Positions 17,463 to 25,919 of a stretch of 64,000 nucleotides of DNA are shown here, piece by piece; the stretch's first letter is position 1; every line of letters starts with the position of its first letter. Source of the DNA: Bauldia sp. (GTDB lineage: Bacteria > Pseudomonadota > Alphaproteobacteria > Rhizobiales > Kaistiaceae); assembly GCA_037200845.1 (NCBI GenBank), contig JBBCGQ010000001.1, forward strand, positions 186,001 to 250,000, in the 5' to 3' direction. The notes under the pieces are model-generated. The model worked only from the letters and a program-made list of their open reading frames with translations, searched no databases and was not told the DNA's origin. A program made the position numbers and the translations under genes.

Positions 17463-17812
17463 CGATTTCCACATCCCGTTTTTGTGCGTTTCCGCGGCCG
17501 GGAAAACCGGCGCGGCAGTCGTCTCAGGTTGCGCAGTGAAGGGTTTTGGCGTGTTCGCCGGACGCACGGATCGCTTGGGCTTTTTCAGCTCTATAGCGAC
17601 GCTTTTGTGCGTCTTCCTCCCTGTTCTCCCGATCGCGAACGTCGCAAACTCGCGCCTCCGCTGTCAAGTCTAATTATGCATTTTGAATTCGATTTTTGTA
17701 GTGCTGGGGCGGAGAGATTGCGATAGTAGGGCGCGCCAACGGCATTCGCCGCCGACGGCGGTTGCCAGCAACAGCCCGCCTTTCAAGCGGGCGCGCCAGA
17801 GAAGGGAAACCC
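17463..17812. other. Divergent intergenic region with AT-rich patch and leader hairpin
   Basis: No gene is supported in these 350 bp between the leftward capA operon and the rightward MmgE/PrpD gene. An AT-rich patch at about 17672-17700 contains ATGCAT and GAATTC palindromes and is the likely promoter/operator area. GCCCGC (17774-17779) and GCGGGC (17787-17792) form a small hairpin 20 bp before the MmgE/PrpD start. The FCD-type GntR regulator encoded at 19352 may act here. Confidence 0.45.
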
Positions 17813-19183
17813 ATGGATGAGATAACGCGCCGGATCGCCGAATATGCCAGCGACCTGAAGTATTCCGACCTGCCGAAAGAAGTCGTAGCCGCCGCAAAAA
17901 TCCGTCTCATCGACACGCTCGGCGTCGCGCTTGGCGGCAAGGATTGCAACGCGGTGCTCGCCGGCAAGCGTCTCACCGGCGGCGGCGCTCCCGACCGCTA
18001 TCCCGGCCGCGTGCTCGGCAGTCGTTCACGCGCCAGCGCCGAGTCGGCGACCTTCGTCAACACGTCGATGATCCGCTACCTCGACTTCAACGACGCGGTA
18101 CACGGCATCCATCCGAGCGACATGACCGGCGCACTGCTGGCGCTCGCCGAATCCGTCGGCGCCGACGGCAAGCGGCTGCTCTCCTCGCTCGTCGTCGCCT
18201 ACGAGGTCGGCGTGCGCATGGCCAAGGCGACGCAGCTCCGCGAGAAGGGATGGGACCAGGGCTTCGCCGTGGGCATCGGCACCGCCGCCGGCGTCGGACA
18301 TCTGCTGGGTCTCTCGGCGGAGAAGATCAGCCACGCCGTCTCCATCACCTGCACCGCCAACGTGCCCCTGCGCACATCCCGCGCCGGTGCCCTGTCGAAC
18401 TGGAAAGGCTCCGCGACGGCCTTCGCCGCGCGCAACGCCGTATTCGCCTCGCTGCTCGCTGCCGAAGGCGTCACTGGTCCCGACAAATCCTTCGAAGGCC
18501 GCCACGGGCTTTGGGATCTCATCACCGGTCCCTTCAAGCTGCAGCCATGGGCGAGCGAGGGCGGCAACTGGATCATCCTGGCGACCAAGCTCAAGTTCTG
18601 GCCGGTCGAGGGCAACACGCTGACGATCGTTCCGACCGCCCTGCAGCTGCGCGAGAAGATGAAGGCCGATCAGATCGCCTCCATCGACATCGACACGCAC
18701 TGGTCGGCGTGGCACGAGACGGCGAGCGAGCCGGAGAAGTGGGACCCGCAGACGCGCGAGACCGCGGATCACAGCATGCCTTACATCTTCGCCCGCACCT
18801 TCACGGACGGCGTCATCACCGTGAATTCCTACGAGCCGGCGCTCGCCGTCGATCCCGCCATCCGGCCGCTGATGAACAAGATCAAGGTGCACAATCCGGC
18901 CGACGTCGAAGCGATCTACAAGGGCGACGGCAGCTATCCGTTCACCTACTACCTGCGCACCACCGTGGTCGGCACCGACGGCAAGAAGACCGTGATCGAG
19001 GTCAAGAATCCGCGCGGCACGCCGCAAAACCCGATGAACGATGACGAGGTGGATGCCAAGTTCCTCGGCCTCGCCGAGCCGGTGCTCGGCAAGGCCGCGG
19101 CCGAGAAGGCGGTGCGCACGGCACGTGCCATCGAGACGGCGGACAAGGTGACGCCCATGCTGGACGCCATCGTCTACGAGTAG
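17813..19183 (+). CDS. MmgE/PrpD-family protein (2-methylcitrate dehydratase-like)
   Basis: A 456-residue member of the MmgE/PrpD fold, which covers 2-methylcitrate dehydratase, aconitate decarboxylase and many uncharacterised dehydratases/isomerases. Family features include the N-terminal AAAKIRLIDTLGVALGG and the YLDFNDAVHGIHPSDM stretch. The ATG at 17813 has GAAGGG at the right distance and starts the family N-terminus; the frame is open further upstream without support. It diverges from the hydratase/aldolase/importer operon and precedes the GntR gene. It therefore probably adds a dehydration step to the same hydroxy- or keto-acid pathway rather than serving propionate breakdown, as no prpB or prpC is present. 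Confidence 0.9.
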   Translation: MDEITRRIAEYASDLKYSDLPKEVVAAAKIRLIDTLGVALGGKDCNAVLAGKRLTGGGAPDRYPGRVLGSRSRASAESATFVNTSMIRYLDFNDAVHGIHPSDMTGALLALAESVGADGKRLLSSLVVAYEVGVRMAKATQLREKGWDQGFAVGIGTAAGVGHLLGLSAEKISHAVSITCTANVPLRTSRAGALSNWKGSATAFAARNAVFASLLAAEGVTGPDKSFEGRHGLWDLITGPFKLQPWASEGGNWIILATKLKFWPVEGNTLTIVPTALQLREKMKADQIASIDIDTHWSAWHETASEPEKWDPQTRETADHSMPYIFARTFTDGVITVNSYEPALAVDPAIRPLMNKIKVHNPADVEAIYKGDGSYPFTYYLRTTVVGTDGKKTVIEVKNPRGTPQNPMNDDEVDAKFLGLAEPVLGKAAAEKAVRTARAIETADKVTPMLDAIVYE

Positions 19184-19351
19184 AAGTACGGCGCCATGTT
19201 TCGACCGACGATGGCATGGTGCGGCCCGGCGGCCCGCAACGATCACAAGTTGCGAGCCGTCGGACGAAGGGCCTATATACGGGCTTGCCGACATCAGCCA
19301 AACGCCTAGCGTCTGCGCCAATTGTTGGGGGCGAGTGAAACCCGGTTGGAT

Positions 19352-20116
19352 ATGAGATCTTCTGCAGCTGTTTCCATTCCGCGTCGCGCACTGCACGATG
19401 AGCTGACGGAACGCATCCGCGACCTGATCGTCGACGGCTATTTGCGGCCGGCACAGAAAATATCGGAGCGCGAGCTATGCGAACGTTTCGGCGTGTCGCG
19501 CACGCCGCTGCGCGAGGCGCTGAAAGTGCTGGCGTCGGAAGGCGCGGTCCGCCTGCTCCCCAATCGCGGTGCCGTCGTCAACGCCCTCACGATCAAAAGC
19601 CTCGAGGAACTCTTTCTGGTCGGCGGCGCGCTCGAAGCTCTCTCGGGTGAGATCGCCTGCCAGCGCATCACCGACCGGGAAGTCGCCGAAATCCGCAAAT
19701 TGCATGAAGCGATGGTGGTGCAGTGGAAGCGCGGCAATCAACAGCGCTACAGGAAACTGAACCAGGCGATTCACGAGGCGATTCGCGAAGCCACGCGGAA
19801 CGAGACGCTGAAGTCGACCTACCGGGCGCTGCCGGGCTACGTCCTCACCGCCCGTTTCGCGGCCAACCTGTCGCCCGAGCGCTGGGAGCGCGCGATCAAG
19901 GAACACGAGCAAATCCTCGCGGCCCTGACGGCAAGAGACGGCGCGGCGCTGGCGAAGATTCTGCGCGAGCATCTCTCCAACAAGCTGACCAACGTCAAGG
20001 AATGGCTGGCGGCACAGCACGCGCAGACGGCGACACCGATACCGGTGACGGAGCGGACCTACCAAAAGCGGCCCGCCACCGAAGGCTCGGCCCGCGGTGA
20101 CTCGCCAAAACTCTAG
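19352..20116 (+). CDS. GntR-family transcriptional regulator, FCD (FadR) subfamily
   Basis: A 254-residue regulator from the ATG at 19352; a TTG at 19322 is possible. The N-terminal winged helix-turn-helix is clear: ERELCERFGVSRTPLREAL with LPNRGAVV as the wing. It is followed by an all-helical FCD effector domain of about 140 residues that normally senses small carboxylates. It is about 170 bp downstream of the MmgE/PrpD gene on the same strand and is the natural candidate to control that gene and the divergent transport/catabolic operon. Confidence 0.93.
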   Translation: MRSSAAVSIPRRALHDELTERIRDLIVDGYLRPAQKISERELCERFGVSRTPLREALKVLASEGAVRLLPNRGAVVNALTIKSLEELFLVGGALEALSGEIACQRITDREVAEIRKLHEAMVVQWKRGNQQRYRKLNQAIHEAIREATRNETLKSTYRALPGYVLTARFAANLSPERWERAIKEHEQILAALTARDGAALAKILREHLSNKLTNVKEWLAAQHAQTATPIPVTERTYQKRPATEGSARGDSPKL

Positions 20117-20138
20117 CGCCTGGTCCGAAGTGCGCTAG
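20113..20138 (+). terminator. Hairpin overlapping the gntR stop
   Basis: CTAGCGC (20113-20119), which includes the TAG stop, pairs with GCGCTAG (20132-20138) around a 12-base loop, in the gap between two convergent genes. No U-tract is present, so termination is only likely by position. Confidence 0.35.
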
Positions 20139-20206
20139 TCGGTTGACGTCCTCCACCGAGACACCGGCCCTTCCGCGTGCGGCCGATCGCGGAGCGGCTC
20201 CGCCAA

Positions 20207-21637
20207 CTACACGCGAACGCGAGCAAAAACCTCCAACGGTGTGCTTCGCCCGCGCACCGGATGCGGCGTCGGCGCCGCGAATCCCAGTAGTAGACCCTGA
20301 GCTTCGTCCGCGCCCACGCAGGCACGCATAGCGTCGACCAGATCGATGCTGGCAACGATATCGGCGTCCAGGTCGCGAGTCGCATGTTCGAGGCGGCTTG
20401 CGATATTCACGGTGTCGCCGATCGTAGCGAATTCGAGCCGATGGTCGCCCCCGATGTCGCCCAGCACGACCGGTCCCCAGTGCAATCCGACGCCGACACG
20501 AATGACCGGCTGGCCTTGCTCTTGCCGGTTCCGATTCCAGGCAGTCAGCGCGGTCGTCATGTCCCGCGCCGCCGCGAGCGCATTGGCGGCATCGCGAGGA
20601 GTGGTCTTCGGAGTGCCGAAGGTCGCCATGAGGCCGTCGCCAAGGTACTTGTCGAGCGTGCCGTGGTTGGCGAATACCGCCGCTTGCATGCGCTGATGAA
20701 ATTCCCGCAGCAGCCCGATCAGGTCGACCGGCGATAATTTCTCGCCAAGGCTCGTGAAGCCGATGATGTCGGCAAAGAGAATGGCGACCGTCTGCTCCCG
20801 CACTTCGCTCAGCGGCCGATCCGCATCGGCGAGTTGCTCGACGAGGTTCGTGGAGAAATAGCGGGCAAGCTGCGTGCGTTCGCGCTCCGATTTCACTTGG
20901 CGCAAAGTGAGCGCCCGCGAGCGGTTAACCGCACCGGAAAGCAGACCGGCGACGACCAGCAGGAGAAAGTCCTGCTTCACGAGAGAATGAGCCATGACGG
21001 CGTGCGGATCGGTGCCCATGGTTGACCACCGCAGCCCGGGCAGGCCGGCGACCCAGAAGGAGGCCAGGGTCCACATGATGGCCGCAGCAGTTCCGGTCCA
21101 GAGCACCTGACGGGGAGAACTGGTCAGGGTGGAAAGGGCGATCAGGATCACGGGGAAAACGAGATTGTCGGAGCGCAGCAGCATCGGCAAGTCCGAGAAG
21201 TCGCTGACCCCGAACGGATTGGGATAGACGACGGCGAAAGTGGCCAGCGCAAGATCGGCGAGAGGGACGGCCCATCGCGTCCATTCCGGCGTTCCCGTGC
21301 CTTCCGGCCGTGGAACCAGAGACGCCGCTCCGGTCACGATGAACCCCAGCAGGAGCGCATAATAGTAAAGGACGTCGGGGAACGGATTCACGGCGGTCAG
21401 AAAGATCGCGACCAGCCCGAGCGCCGCCAGCCGAAGCCTGAAGGCAAGCTTCAGCCCGTTGCGCTCTTCCGCTGCAAAGGCGGTCTCAAGCCGTTGCGCC
21501 GGGGCCCGAGGATCGCGGTGCGGCTCCCTCGAAGCAGCGCTTGGCGGTTTAGGGTTCATGGCCGCCTGGGCGGGTGCTTGAGGATGGCTGCCGTGCGGAA
21601 AGGGAATGCGGGAGGCATTGCGCCGGTCTCGCTTCAT
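20207..21637 (-). CDS. Membrane-bound class III adenylate cyclase
   Basis: A 476-residue protein with about six hydrophobic segments (residues 65-250 roughly), a short linker helix and a C-terminal class III cyclase domain. Catalytic marks are present: metal aspartates in FADIIGFTSLGEK and GDGLMATFG, the lysine in TLDKYLGDG, and the aspartate plus transition-state asparagine and arginine in GDTVNIASRLE. The lysine/aspartate pair indicates ATP rather than GTP as substrate. The membrane part is not CHASE2, so it differs from the second cyclase in the window. ATGs at 21637 and 21559 are both possible starts. It is convergent with gntR and divergent from the MFS pump. Confidence 0.9.
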   Translation of the reverse strand: MKRDRRNASRIPFPHGSHPQAPAQAAMNPKPPSAASREPHRDPRAPAQRLETAFAAEERNGLKLAFRLRLAALGLVAIFLTAVNPFPDVLYYYALLLGFIVTGAASLVPRPEGTGTPEWTRWAVPLADLALATFAVVYPNPFGVSDFSDLPMLLRSDNLVFPVILIALSTLTSSPRQVLWTGTAAAIMWTLASFWVAGLPGLRWSTMGTDPHAVMAHSLVKQDFLLLVVAGLLSGAVNRSRALTLRQVKSERERTQLARYFSTNLVEQLADADRPLSEVREQTVAILFADIIGFTSLGEKLSPVDLIGLLREFHQRMQAAVFANHGTLDKYLGDGLMATFGTPKTTPRDAANALAAARDMTTALTAWNRNRQEQGQPVIRVGVGLHWGPVVLGDIGGDHRLEFATIGDTVNIASRLEHATRDLDADIVASIDLVDAMRACVGADEAQGLLLGFAAPTPHPVRGRSTPLEVFARVRV

Positions 21638-21848
21638 GGCCGTGATGCTGACGTACTATGGCATGCCCTTGCCTTAAGCGGTCAGCCGGGGCTCGCGGGC
21701 CCAGCGAGCGGCGACGCTGGCCAGCGTCGCGTTTTTGACACATGCCCATGGCTTATGCCCGCGCGCCTGGCACAGGGCTATCGCGCCACCCGCGTTTTGT
21801 GGCAGAAGCCCCGCCCCGTCCGTCACCCGAGAAGCATTGGAGCGTCCG

Positions 21849-23336
21849 ATGACCGTCGAAGCCATTGATGCAGCTTCTTCGCCCGCCGCCGTCGATGAGG
21901 CAGCGACGACGATCAGCCCGAAGAATCTCTCGGTCATCTATCTGCTGATCGTCTCGGCGTTCGTGGTGATTCTCAACGAGACGATCATGGCGGTGGCGCT
22001 GCCGCACCTGATGGCCGACCTCAACGCGACGGCAACTGCGGCGCAGTGGCTGACGACCGCGTTCCTTCTGACGATGGCGGTGGTCATTCCGGTCACCGGC
22101 TTCCTGATCCAGCGCATCAACACGCGCCCGATCTTCATCCTGGCGATGTCGCTGTTCAGCATCGGCACGCTGATCGCGGCAATCGCGCCCGGCCTGCCGG
22201 TGCTTATCTTCGGGCGCGTCGTCCAGGCCTCGGGAACGGCGATCATGATGCCGCTGCTGATGACCACCGTCATGACGCTGGTCCCGCCGGCAGCACGCGG
22301 CAAGATGATGGGTAACATCTCGATCGTCATATCGGTCGCGCCGGCGCTGGGGCCGACGCTGTCGGGCCTGATCCTCAACTATCTGAGCTGGCGCTGGATG
22401 TTCATCCTCGTGCTGCCGATCGCGCTGGCCGCGCTGGCCCTGGGCACGACCCTGCTCCGCAACGTGACAACGACGCGCTACGCGCCGCTCGACATCCTCT
22501 CCGTGATCCTCTCGGCGCTGGCATTTGGCGGCCTGGTCTACGGCCTCTCGAGCTTCGGCGAGCCGGCGGGCAGCGAAGGCGGCATCGTCCCCGCCTGGAT
22601 CCCGCTCGCGATCGGCATCGTCGCGATGGTGATTTTCGTGGCGCGGCAGATCCAGTTGCAGGCGCACGACAGGGCGCTGCTCGACCTTCGCACTTTCGCC
22701 TCGCGGGATTTCACGATCTCGGTGACGATGTTCGTGATCATGATGATGGCGATGTTCGGCACGATCATCCTGCTGCCGATCTACATGCAGAACGTGCGCG
22801 GCCTCACCACCCTGCAGACCGGCCTTCTGCTCATGCCGGGCAGTTTGCTGATGGGACTTCTCGGCCCCTATGTCGGCCGGCTGTTCGACCGTATCGGGCC
22901 GCGGCCGCTGGTCGTGCCGGGCGCCATCGCGGTCAGCGCCGTGCTGTGGGCGATGACCCAGCTTGGATCGACGACGCCGGTGCCGTTCATTCTCGCCGGG
23001 CACGTAATATTCAGCCTCGGCCTCGCGTTCCTGTTCACGCCGCTCTTCACGACCAGCCTCGGCTCCATAAAGCCTCAGCTCTACTCGCACGGCAGCGCCA
23101 TCCTCGGGTCGACGCAGCAGTTGGCCGGTGCGGCGGGCGTCGCGTTGTTCGTGGCGGTGATGTCGCTGCAGACGGCGTCACGCGCCGCCGCCGGCGCAAG
23201 TCCGGTCGAGGCGCTGGCGGGCGGCATCCGCGTCGCCTTCACCATCGGAGCCGTGATCTCGCTCTTCGCGATTCTGACGGCATTCTTCGTCAGGAAGCCG
23301 GCCGTGCAAATGGCCGAGATGGGCGCCGGGCACTAG
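21849..23336 (+). CDS. DHA2-family MFS multidrug efflux transporter (EmrB/QacA type)
   Basis: The start at 21849 has GGAG upstream and gives 495 residues with about 14 membrane helices, standard for DHA2 drug:proton antiporters. Recognisable are IVILNETIMAVALPHLM-like segments in helix 1, DLNATATAAQWLTTAF before helix 2, and the antiporter motif C region around APALGPTLSG. It stands alone, without an EmrA-type adaptor. A decayed copy with the same upstream stretch lies at 7264-8053. Its stop codon shares a CTAG palindrome with the stop of the convergent anti-sigma gene. Confidence 0.93.
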   Translation: MTVEAIDAASSPAAVDEAATTISPKNLSVIYLLIVSAFVVILNETIMAVALPHLMADLNATATAAQWLTTAFLLTMAVVIPVTGFLIQRINTRPIFILAMSLFSIGTLIAAIAPGLPVLIFGRVVQASGTAIMMPLLMTTVMTLVPPAARGKMMGNISIVISVAPALGPTLSGLILNYLSWRWMFILVLPIALAALALGTTLLRNVTTTRYAPLDILSVILSALAFGGLVYGLSSFGEPAGSEGGIVPAWIPLAIGIVAMVIFVARQIQLQAHDRALLDLRTFASRDFTISVTMFVIMMMAMFGTIILLPIYMQNVRGLTTLQTGLLLMPGSLLMGLLGPYVGRLFDRIGPRPLVVPGAIAVSAVLWAMTQLGSTTPVPFILAGHVIFSLGLAFLFTPLFTTSLGSIKPQLYSHGSAILGSTQQLAGAAGVALFVAVMSLQTASRAAAGASPVEALAGGIRVAFTIGAVISLFAILTAFFVRKPAVQMAEMGAGH

Positions 23337-24118
23337 ACCCGCGTCTGCAGCGTCCCGGCGTAAGCCTCGAGCGCAGCCCGCGGCGCCTTGCCGATCAGCA
23401 TGTAGCCGCGGCCGTTGTCGGTCCAGAAGACGATGTTGAAGCCTTCGCGCATTTCGAAGGCGGCGCCCTCGTCGGGTCGGCCGTTGGCGATGATGCACAA
23501 CGCCAGCGGCCCGCTGTCCGACGACAGATAGGCGAGCTGCACCAGCGGCCGGCCGCGGAACTGGAACAGTTGCGCCCGCTTCAGAGTCGCGTCGGGCAGC
23601 GCCAGCTTGTCGGGCGACAGGTCGATCGCGAGCTTGCCGCCGATGTTGGAAAGCTCCTGCGTCATCGCCGGCTGGTCGTCCGGGATCGCGGCGAGAGTCT
23701 CGGTCGTGGTCAGCCCCTGATACTCGGCGACCACCTGCCGCCAGCCCGGCGGCTCCGGCGCCTTGTGCGTCAGGGTCGGCACGGCGTAGCCGGCGAGCCC
23801 GCCGGCAACGAAAATCGCGACCGCCGCCGCGATCGCCGGCAGCGACCACCACGACGAACGCGAACGCCGGCTGGCGCTCTGCTCGTGCCGCGCCACGAGA
23901 TCGGCGAGCATCGCCGCCATGCGCGCCTCGGGCGCCGCCGACAGCAGCGCGTCGTAGGCCGGTCCGAACGCGCGCCCGCCACGGCCGAGCTGGTCGAGCC
24001 GCACCTTGAGCTGCGGTTCGGCCAACATGCGCTTCTCCAGCGCCGCGCGCTCGCCGGCGTCGAGTTCGCCGTCGAGGTATGCGGTCAGGATCGCGTCGTT
24101 GTCGGCGCTATCGGCCAT
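23333..24118 (-). CDS. Anti-sigma factor (RskA/zf-less type), membrane anchored
   Basis: A 261-residue protein from the ATG at 24118, which has GGAGAGTGGAAG before it and overlaps the sigma gene by 11 bp. The N-terminal 60 residues (ILTAYLDGELDAGERAALEKRM) form the sigma-binding helical domain without the HxxxCxxC zinc ligands. One membrane helix lies near residues 95-115 (LPAIAAAVAIFVAGG) and a periplasmic domain of about 140 residues follows. It would hold the ECF factor inactive until an envelope signal is sensed. Gene order sigma then anti-sigma is typical. Confidence 0.87.
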   Translation of the reverse strand: MADSADNDAILTAYLDGELDAGERAALEKRMLAEPQLKVRLDQLGRGGRAFGPAYDALLSAAPEARMAAMLADLVARHEQSASRRSRSSWWSLPAIAAAVAIFVAGGLAGYAVPTLTHKAPEPPGWRQVVAEYQGLTTTETLAAIPDDQPAMTQELSNIGGKLAIDLSPDKLALPDATLKRAQLFQFRGRPLVQLAYLSSDSGPLALCIIANGRPDEGAAFEMREGFNIVFWTDNGRGYMLIGKAPRAALEAYAGTLQTRV

Positions 24119-24656
24119 GTCTTCCACTCTCCAGCCGGGCACCTTCCGCCCCGGCGTGCGTATCGCTGCCAAGTCCCGCAAGCTTCGACCGCGCTGCCGC
24201 CAGGCGCGACATGATCGTGCCGATCGGCACCGTCAGCGCCTCGGCCGCCTCTTTGTAGGTGAGGCCCTCGACGTAAACGAGGTAAACGGTTTCGCGCTGC
24301 ACTTCCGGCAAATCCTGCACCTCCCTCAACACCTGGGCGGCCAGAATATTCGTTTCCGTGTCGCGCAATCCGTCGAACACCAGCACCGCGTCGGCATCGA
24401 CAAGTCCTTGCCCCTGCCGGACTTTCCGGGCGCGGACTTCGTTCAGCCATATGGAGTGCAGGATCGAGATAAGCCAGCGGTCGAGGCGCGTGCCGGACTG
24501 GAACTGATGCGCCCGCTCCAGCGCCCGCACGCACGTCGCCTGGACCAGGTCCTCGGCCGTGTCGCGGTTGCCCGACAAGACGAGGCCGTAGCGCCAGAGC
24601 CGCTTGAGCTCGGCGCCGATGCCGGCGATCACAGGATCGTGACTATCCCCGCCCAT
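24108..24656 (-). CDS. ECF-type RNA polymerase sigma factor
   Basis: A 182-residue ECF sigma factor. Region 2 is seen in DLVQATCVRALERAHQF and region 4 in ETVYLVYVEGLTYKEAAEAL followed by IGTIMSRLAAARSKL. It is translationally coupled to the anti-sigma factor gene downstream. The divergent TPR gene starts 85 bp away and may be a target. No confident ECF promoter was recognised in the shared gap. Confidence 0.93.
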   Translation of the reverse strand: MGGDSHDPVIAGIGAELKRLWRYGLVLSGNRDTAEDLVQATCVRALERAHQFQSGTRLDRWLISILHSIWLNEVRARKVRQGQGLVDADAVLVFDGLRDTETNILAAQVLREVQDLPEVQRETVYLVYVEGLTYKEAAEALTVPIGTIMSRLAAARSKLAGLGSDTHAGAEGARLESGRHGR

Positions 24657-24741
24657 GCGCCGAACGAATTTGGTACGCTTGCCTCGTGTTCATGTGTGGG
24701 AAGCTTACCGGGATGCCGCGGACCTGAACAGGAGTCGTGCT

Positions 24742-25329
24742 ATGCGCCGATCGATCAACGTGCTTTTCGCCGTCGTCGCCCTCGCCTTCGCTCTCCCCGC
24801 CGCGCCGGTTTTCGCCGTGGACGACGCACCGGCCGCCACGCCGACACCTGTGGCCTGTAAGGCGCCCGAGGTGCCCAACGCCGACAAGTCGACGTGCGTC
24901 CCCTGCGCCAAGGGCACCAAGTACGACGAGGCCAAGAAGATCTGCGTCACCGTCAACGCCAGTTTGATGGACGACCGCGCCCTCTACGAGCAGGGGCGCG
25001 CGCTGGCGCTCGCCGGCTACTACCAGGACGCCCTCGCTACCTTCGCCGCGATCAAGAATCAGAACGACGCCATGACGCTGACCATGATCGGCTACTCCCA
25101 GCGCAAGCTCGGCCACACCGAGGAAGGCATCGCCATCTATCATCAGGCGCTGGCGCTCGATCCCGACAACGTCCACACGCACGAGTACCTCGGCGAAGGC
25201 TACCTCGCCGCCGGCCGCGTCGATCTCGCCGAACTGGAACTCGACACGCTGGCCAAGCTGTGCGGCACGACGTGCGAGCAGTATCGGGATCTGCAGACGG
25301 CGCTGATTGGCGACGGGGTGTGGCACTAG
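24742..25329 (+). CDS. Exported TPR-repeat protein
   Basis: A 195-residue protein from the ATG at 24742, preceded by AGGAG. A signal peptide (RRSINVLFAVVALAFALPAAP) is followed by a short cysteine-bearing stretch (VACKAPEVPNADKSTCVPC), then helical repeats containing ALYEQGRALALAGYYQDALATF and GIAIYHQALALDPDNVHTHEY, which are TPR units. Two cysteines close the C-terminus. It diverges from the sigma/anti-sigma pair and is a reasonable target of that pair in the envelope. Partner unknown. Confidence 0.82.
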   Translation: MRRSINVLFAVVALAFALPAAPVFAVDDAPAATPTPVACKAPEVPNADKSTCVPCAKGTKYDEAKKICVTVNASLMDDRALYEQGRALALAGYYQDALATFAAIKNQNDAMTLTMIGYSQRKLGHTEEGIAIYHQALALDPDNVHTHEYLGEGYLAAGRVDLAELELDTLAKLCGTTCEQYRDLQTALIGDGVWH

Positions 25330-25410
25330 CACCGCTGTCGTCCCCGCGAAGGCGGCAACGCCGTAGACGGTGACGGTGGCGGAGGAACTCCGTCGCCGCA
25401 TCCCCACAAT

Positions 25411-25500
25411 CGTCATCCCGGCGAAAGCCGGGATCCAGTGCGCGAGGACCTCGGCGGACGCTGACGACTGCGCTGGACCCCGGCTTTCGCCGGGGTGACG
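25411..25500. repeat. Palindromic intergenic repeat, CCCGGCGAAAGCCGGG type
   Basis: The left end (25411-25438) reads CGTCATCCCGGCGAAAGC and on; the right end (25473-25500) is its near-perfect reverse complement. Each arm is itself a small hairpin. This is a widespread mobile-like intergenic repeat of proteobacteria, recognisable by the GTCATCCCGGC start. Confidence 0.8.
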
Positions 25501-25538
25501 TTGGAGTGTGGTGGAGAACGGCGATCAGCACTCACTGT

Positions 25539-25655
25539 GTCCCCGCGCAGGCGGGGACCTAATACACGCCGCTGGTGAAAACTAAGACGCAGCGATGCGC
25601 GGCCGGATCACCCCTGATCCGCCGGTGTCTACTGGGTCCCCGCCTGCGCGGGGAC
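25539..25655. repeat. Second palindromic repeat element, GTCCCCGCGCAGGCGGGGAC type
   Basis: The 20-bp motif GTCCCCGCGCAGGCGGGGAC at about 25539-25558 recurs in inverse orientation at about 25636-25655. Each copy folds on itself, and the two copies can pair as a long stem around an 80-bp centre. Same style as the neighbouring repeat but a different sequence. Confidence 0.75.
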
Positions 25656-25919
25656 GACAACGAGGAGAAGAGTGACCGGACGGGAAAGAGCGATGCCGGG
25701 GGTCGACGGCTTTTGGTGCCCTCCCCCGCCCAGTTCTCTCGCTGGCCGACGCACAACCGATGGCCAGCTTGGCATCCCTCATCGCAAGCCGCTTGCCAGT
25801 CGCAGCGCCACCAGCCCTAGGCAATGGCCGGCAATCAATCGCAATCGATTGATTTTATTAAAGAAAAATTAACCGCCGCGCCGTTGCGAAACGCGAACCG
25901 TTTCGCAATTTGCGAGGTG

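Larger units (their letters stand above)
25330..25919. other. 590-bp non-coding gap with palindromic repeat elements
   Basis: No gene is supported here. The stretch holds two separate inverted-repeat elements (listed individually) and a partial copy of the GTCCCCGCG motif near 25340. From 25830 an AT-rich tail leads to the end of the convergent amidotransferase gene. Confidence 0.7.

Noticed and set aside
17813-19183. Assignment as prpD of the methylcitrate cycle
   Set aside because: No prpB, prpC or propionate-CoA gene is nearby and the MmgE/PrpD family covers many reactions; left as family only.
25411-25655. Possible CRISPR array
   Set aside because: The repeats are inverted pairs of two different families, not regularly spaced direct repeats with spacers, and no cas gene is near.
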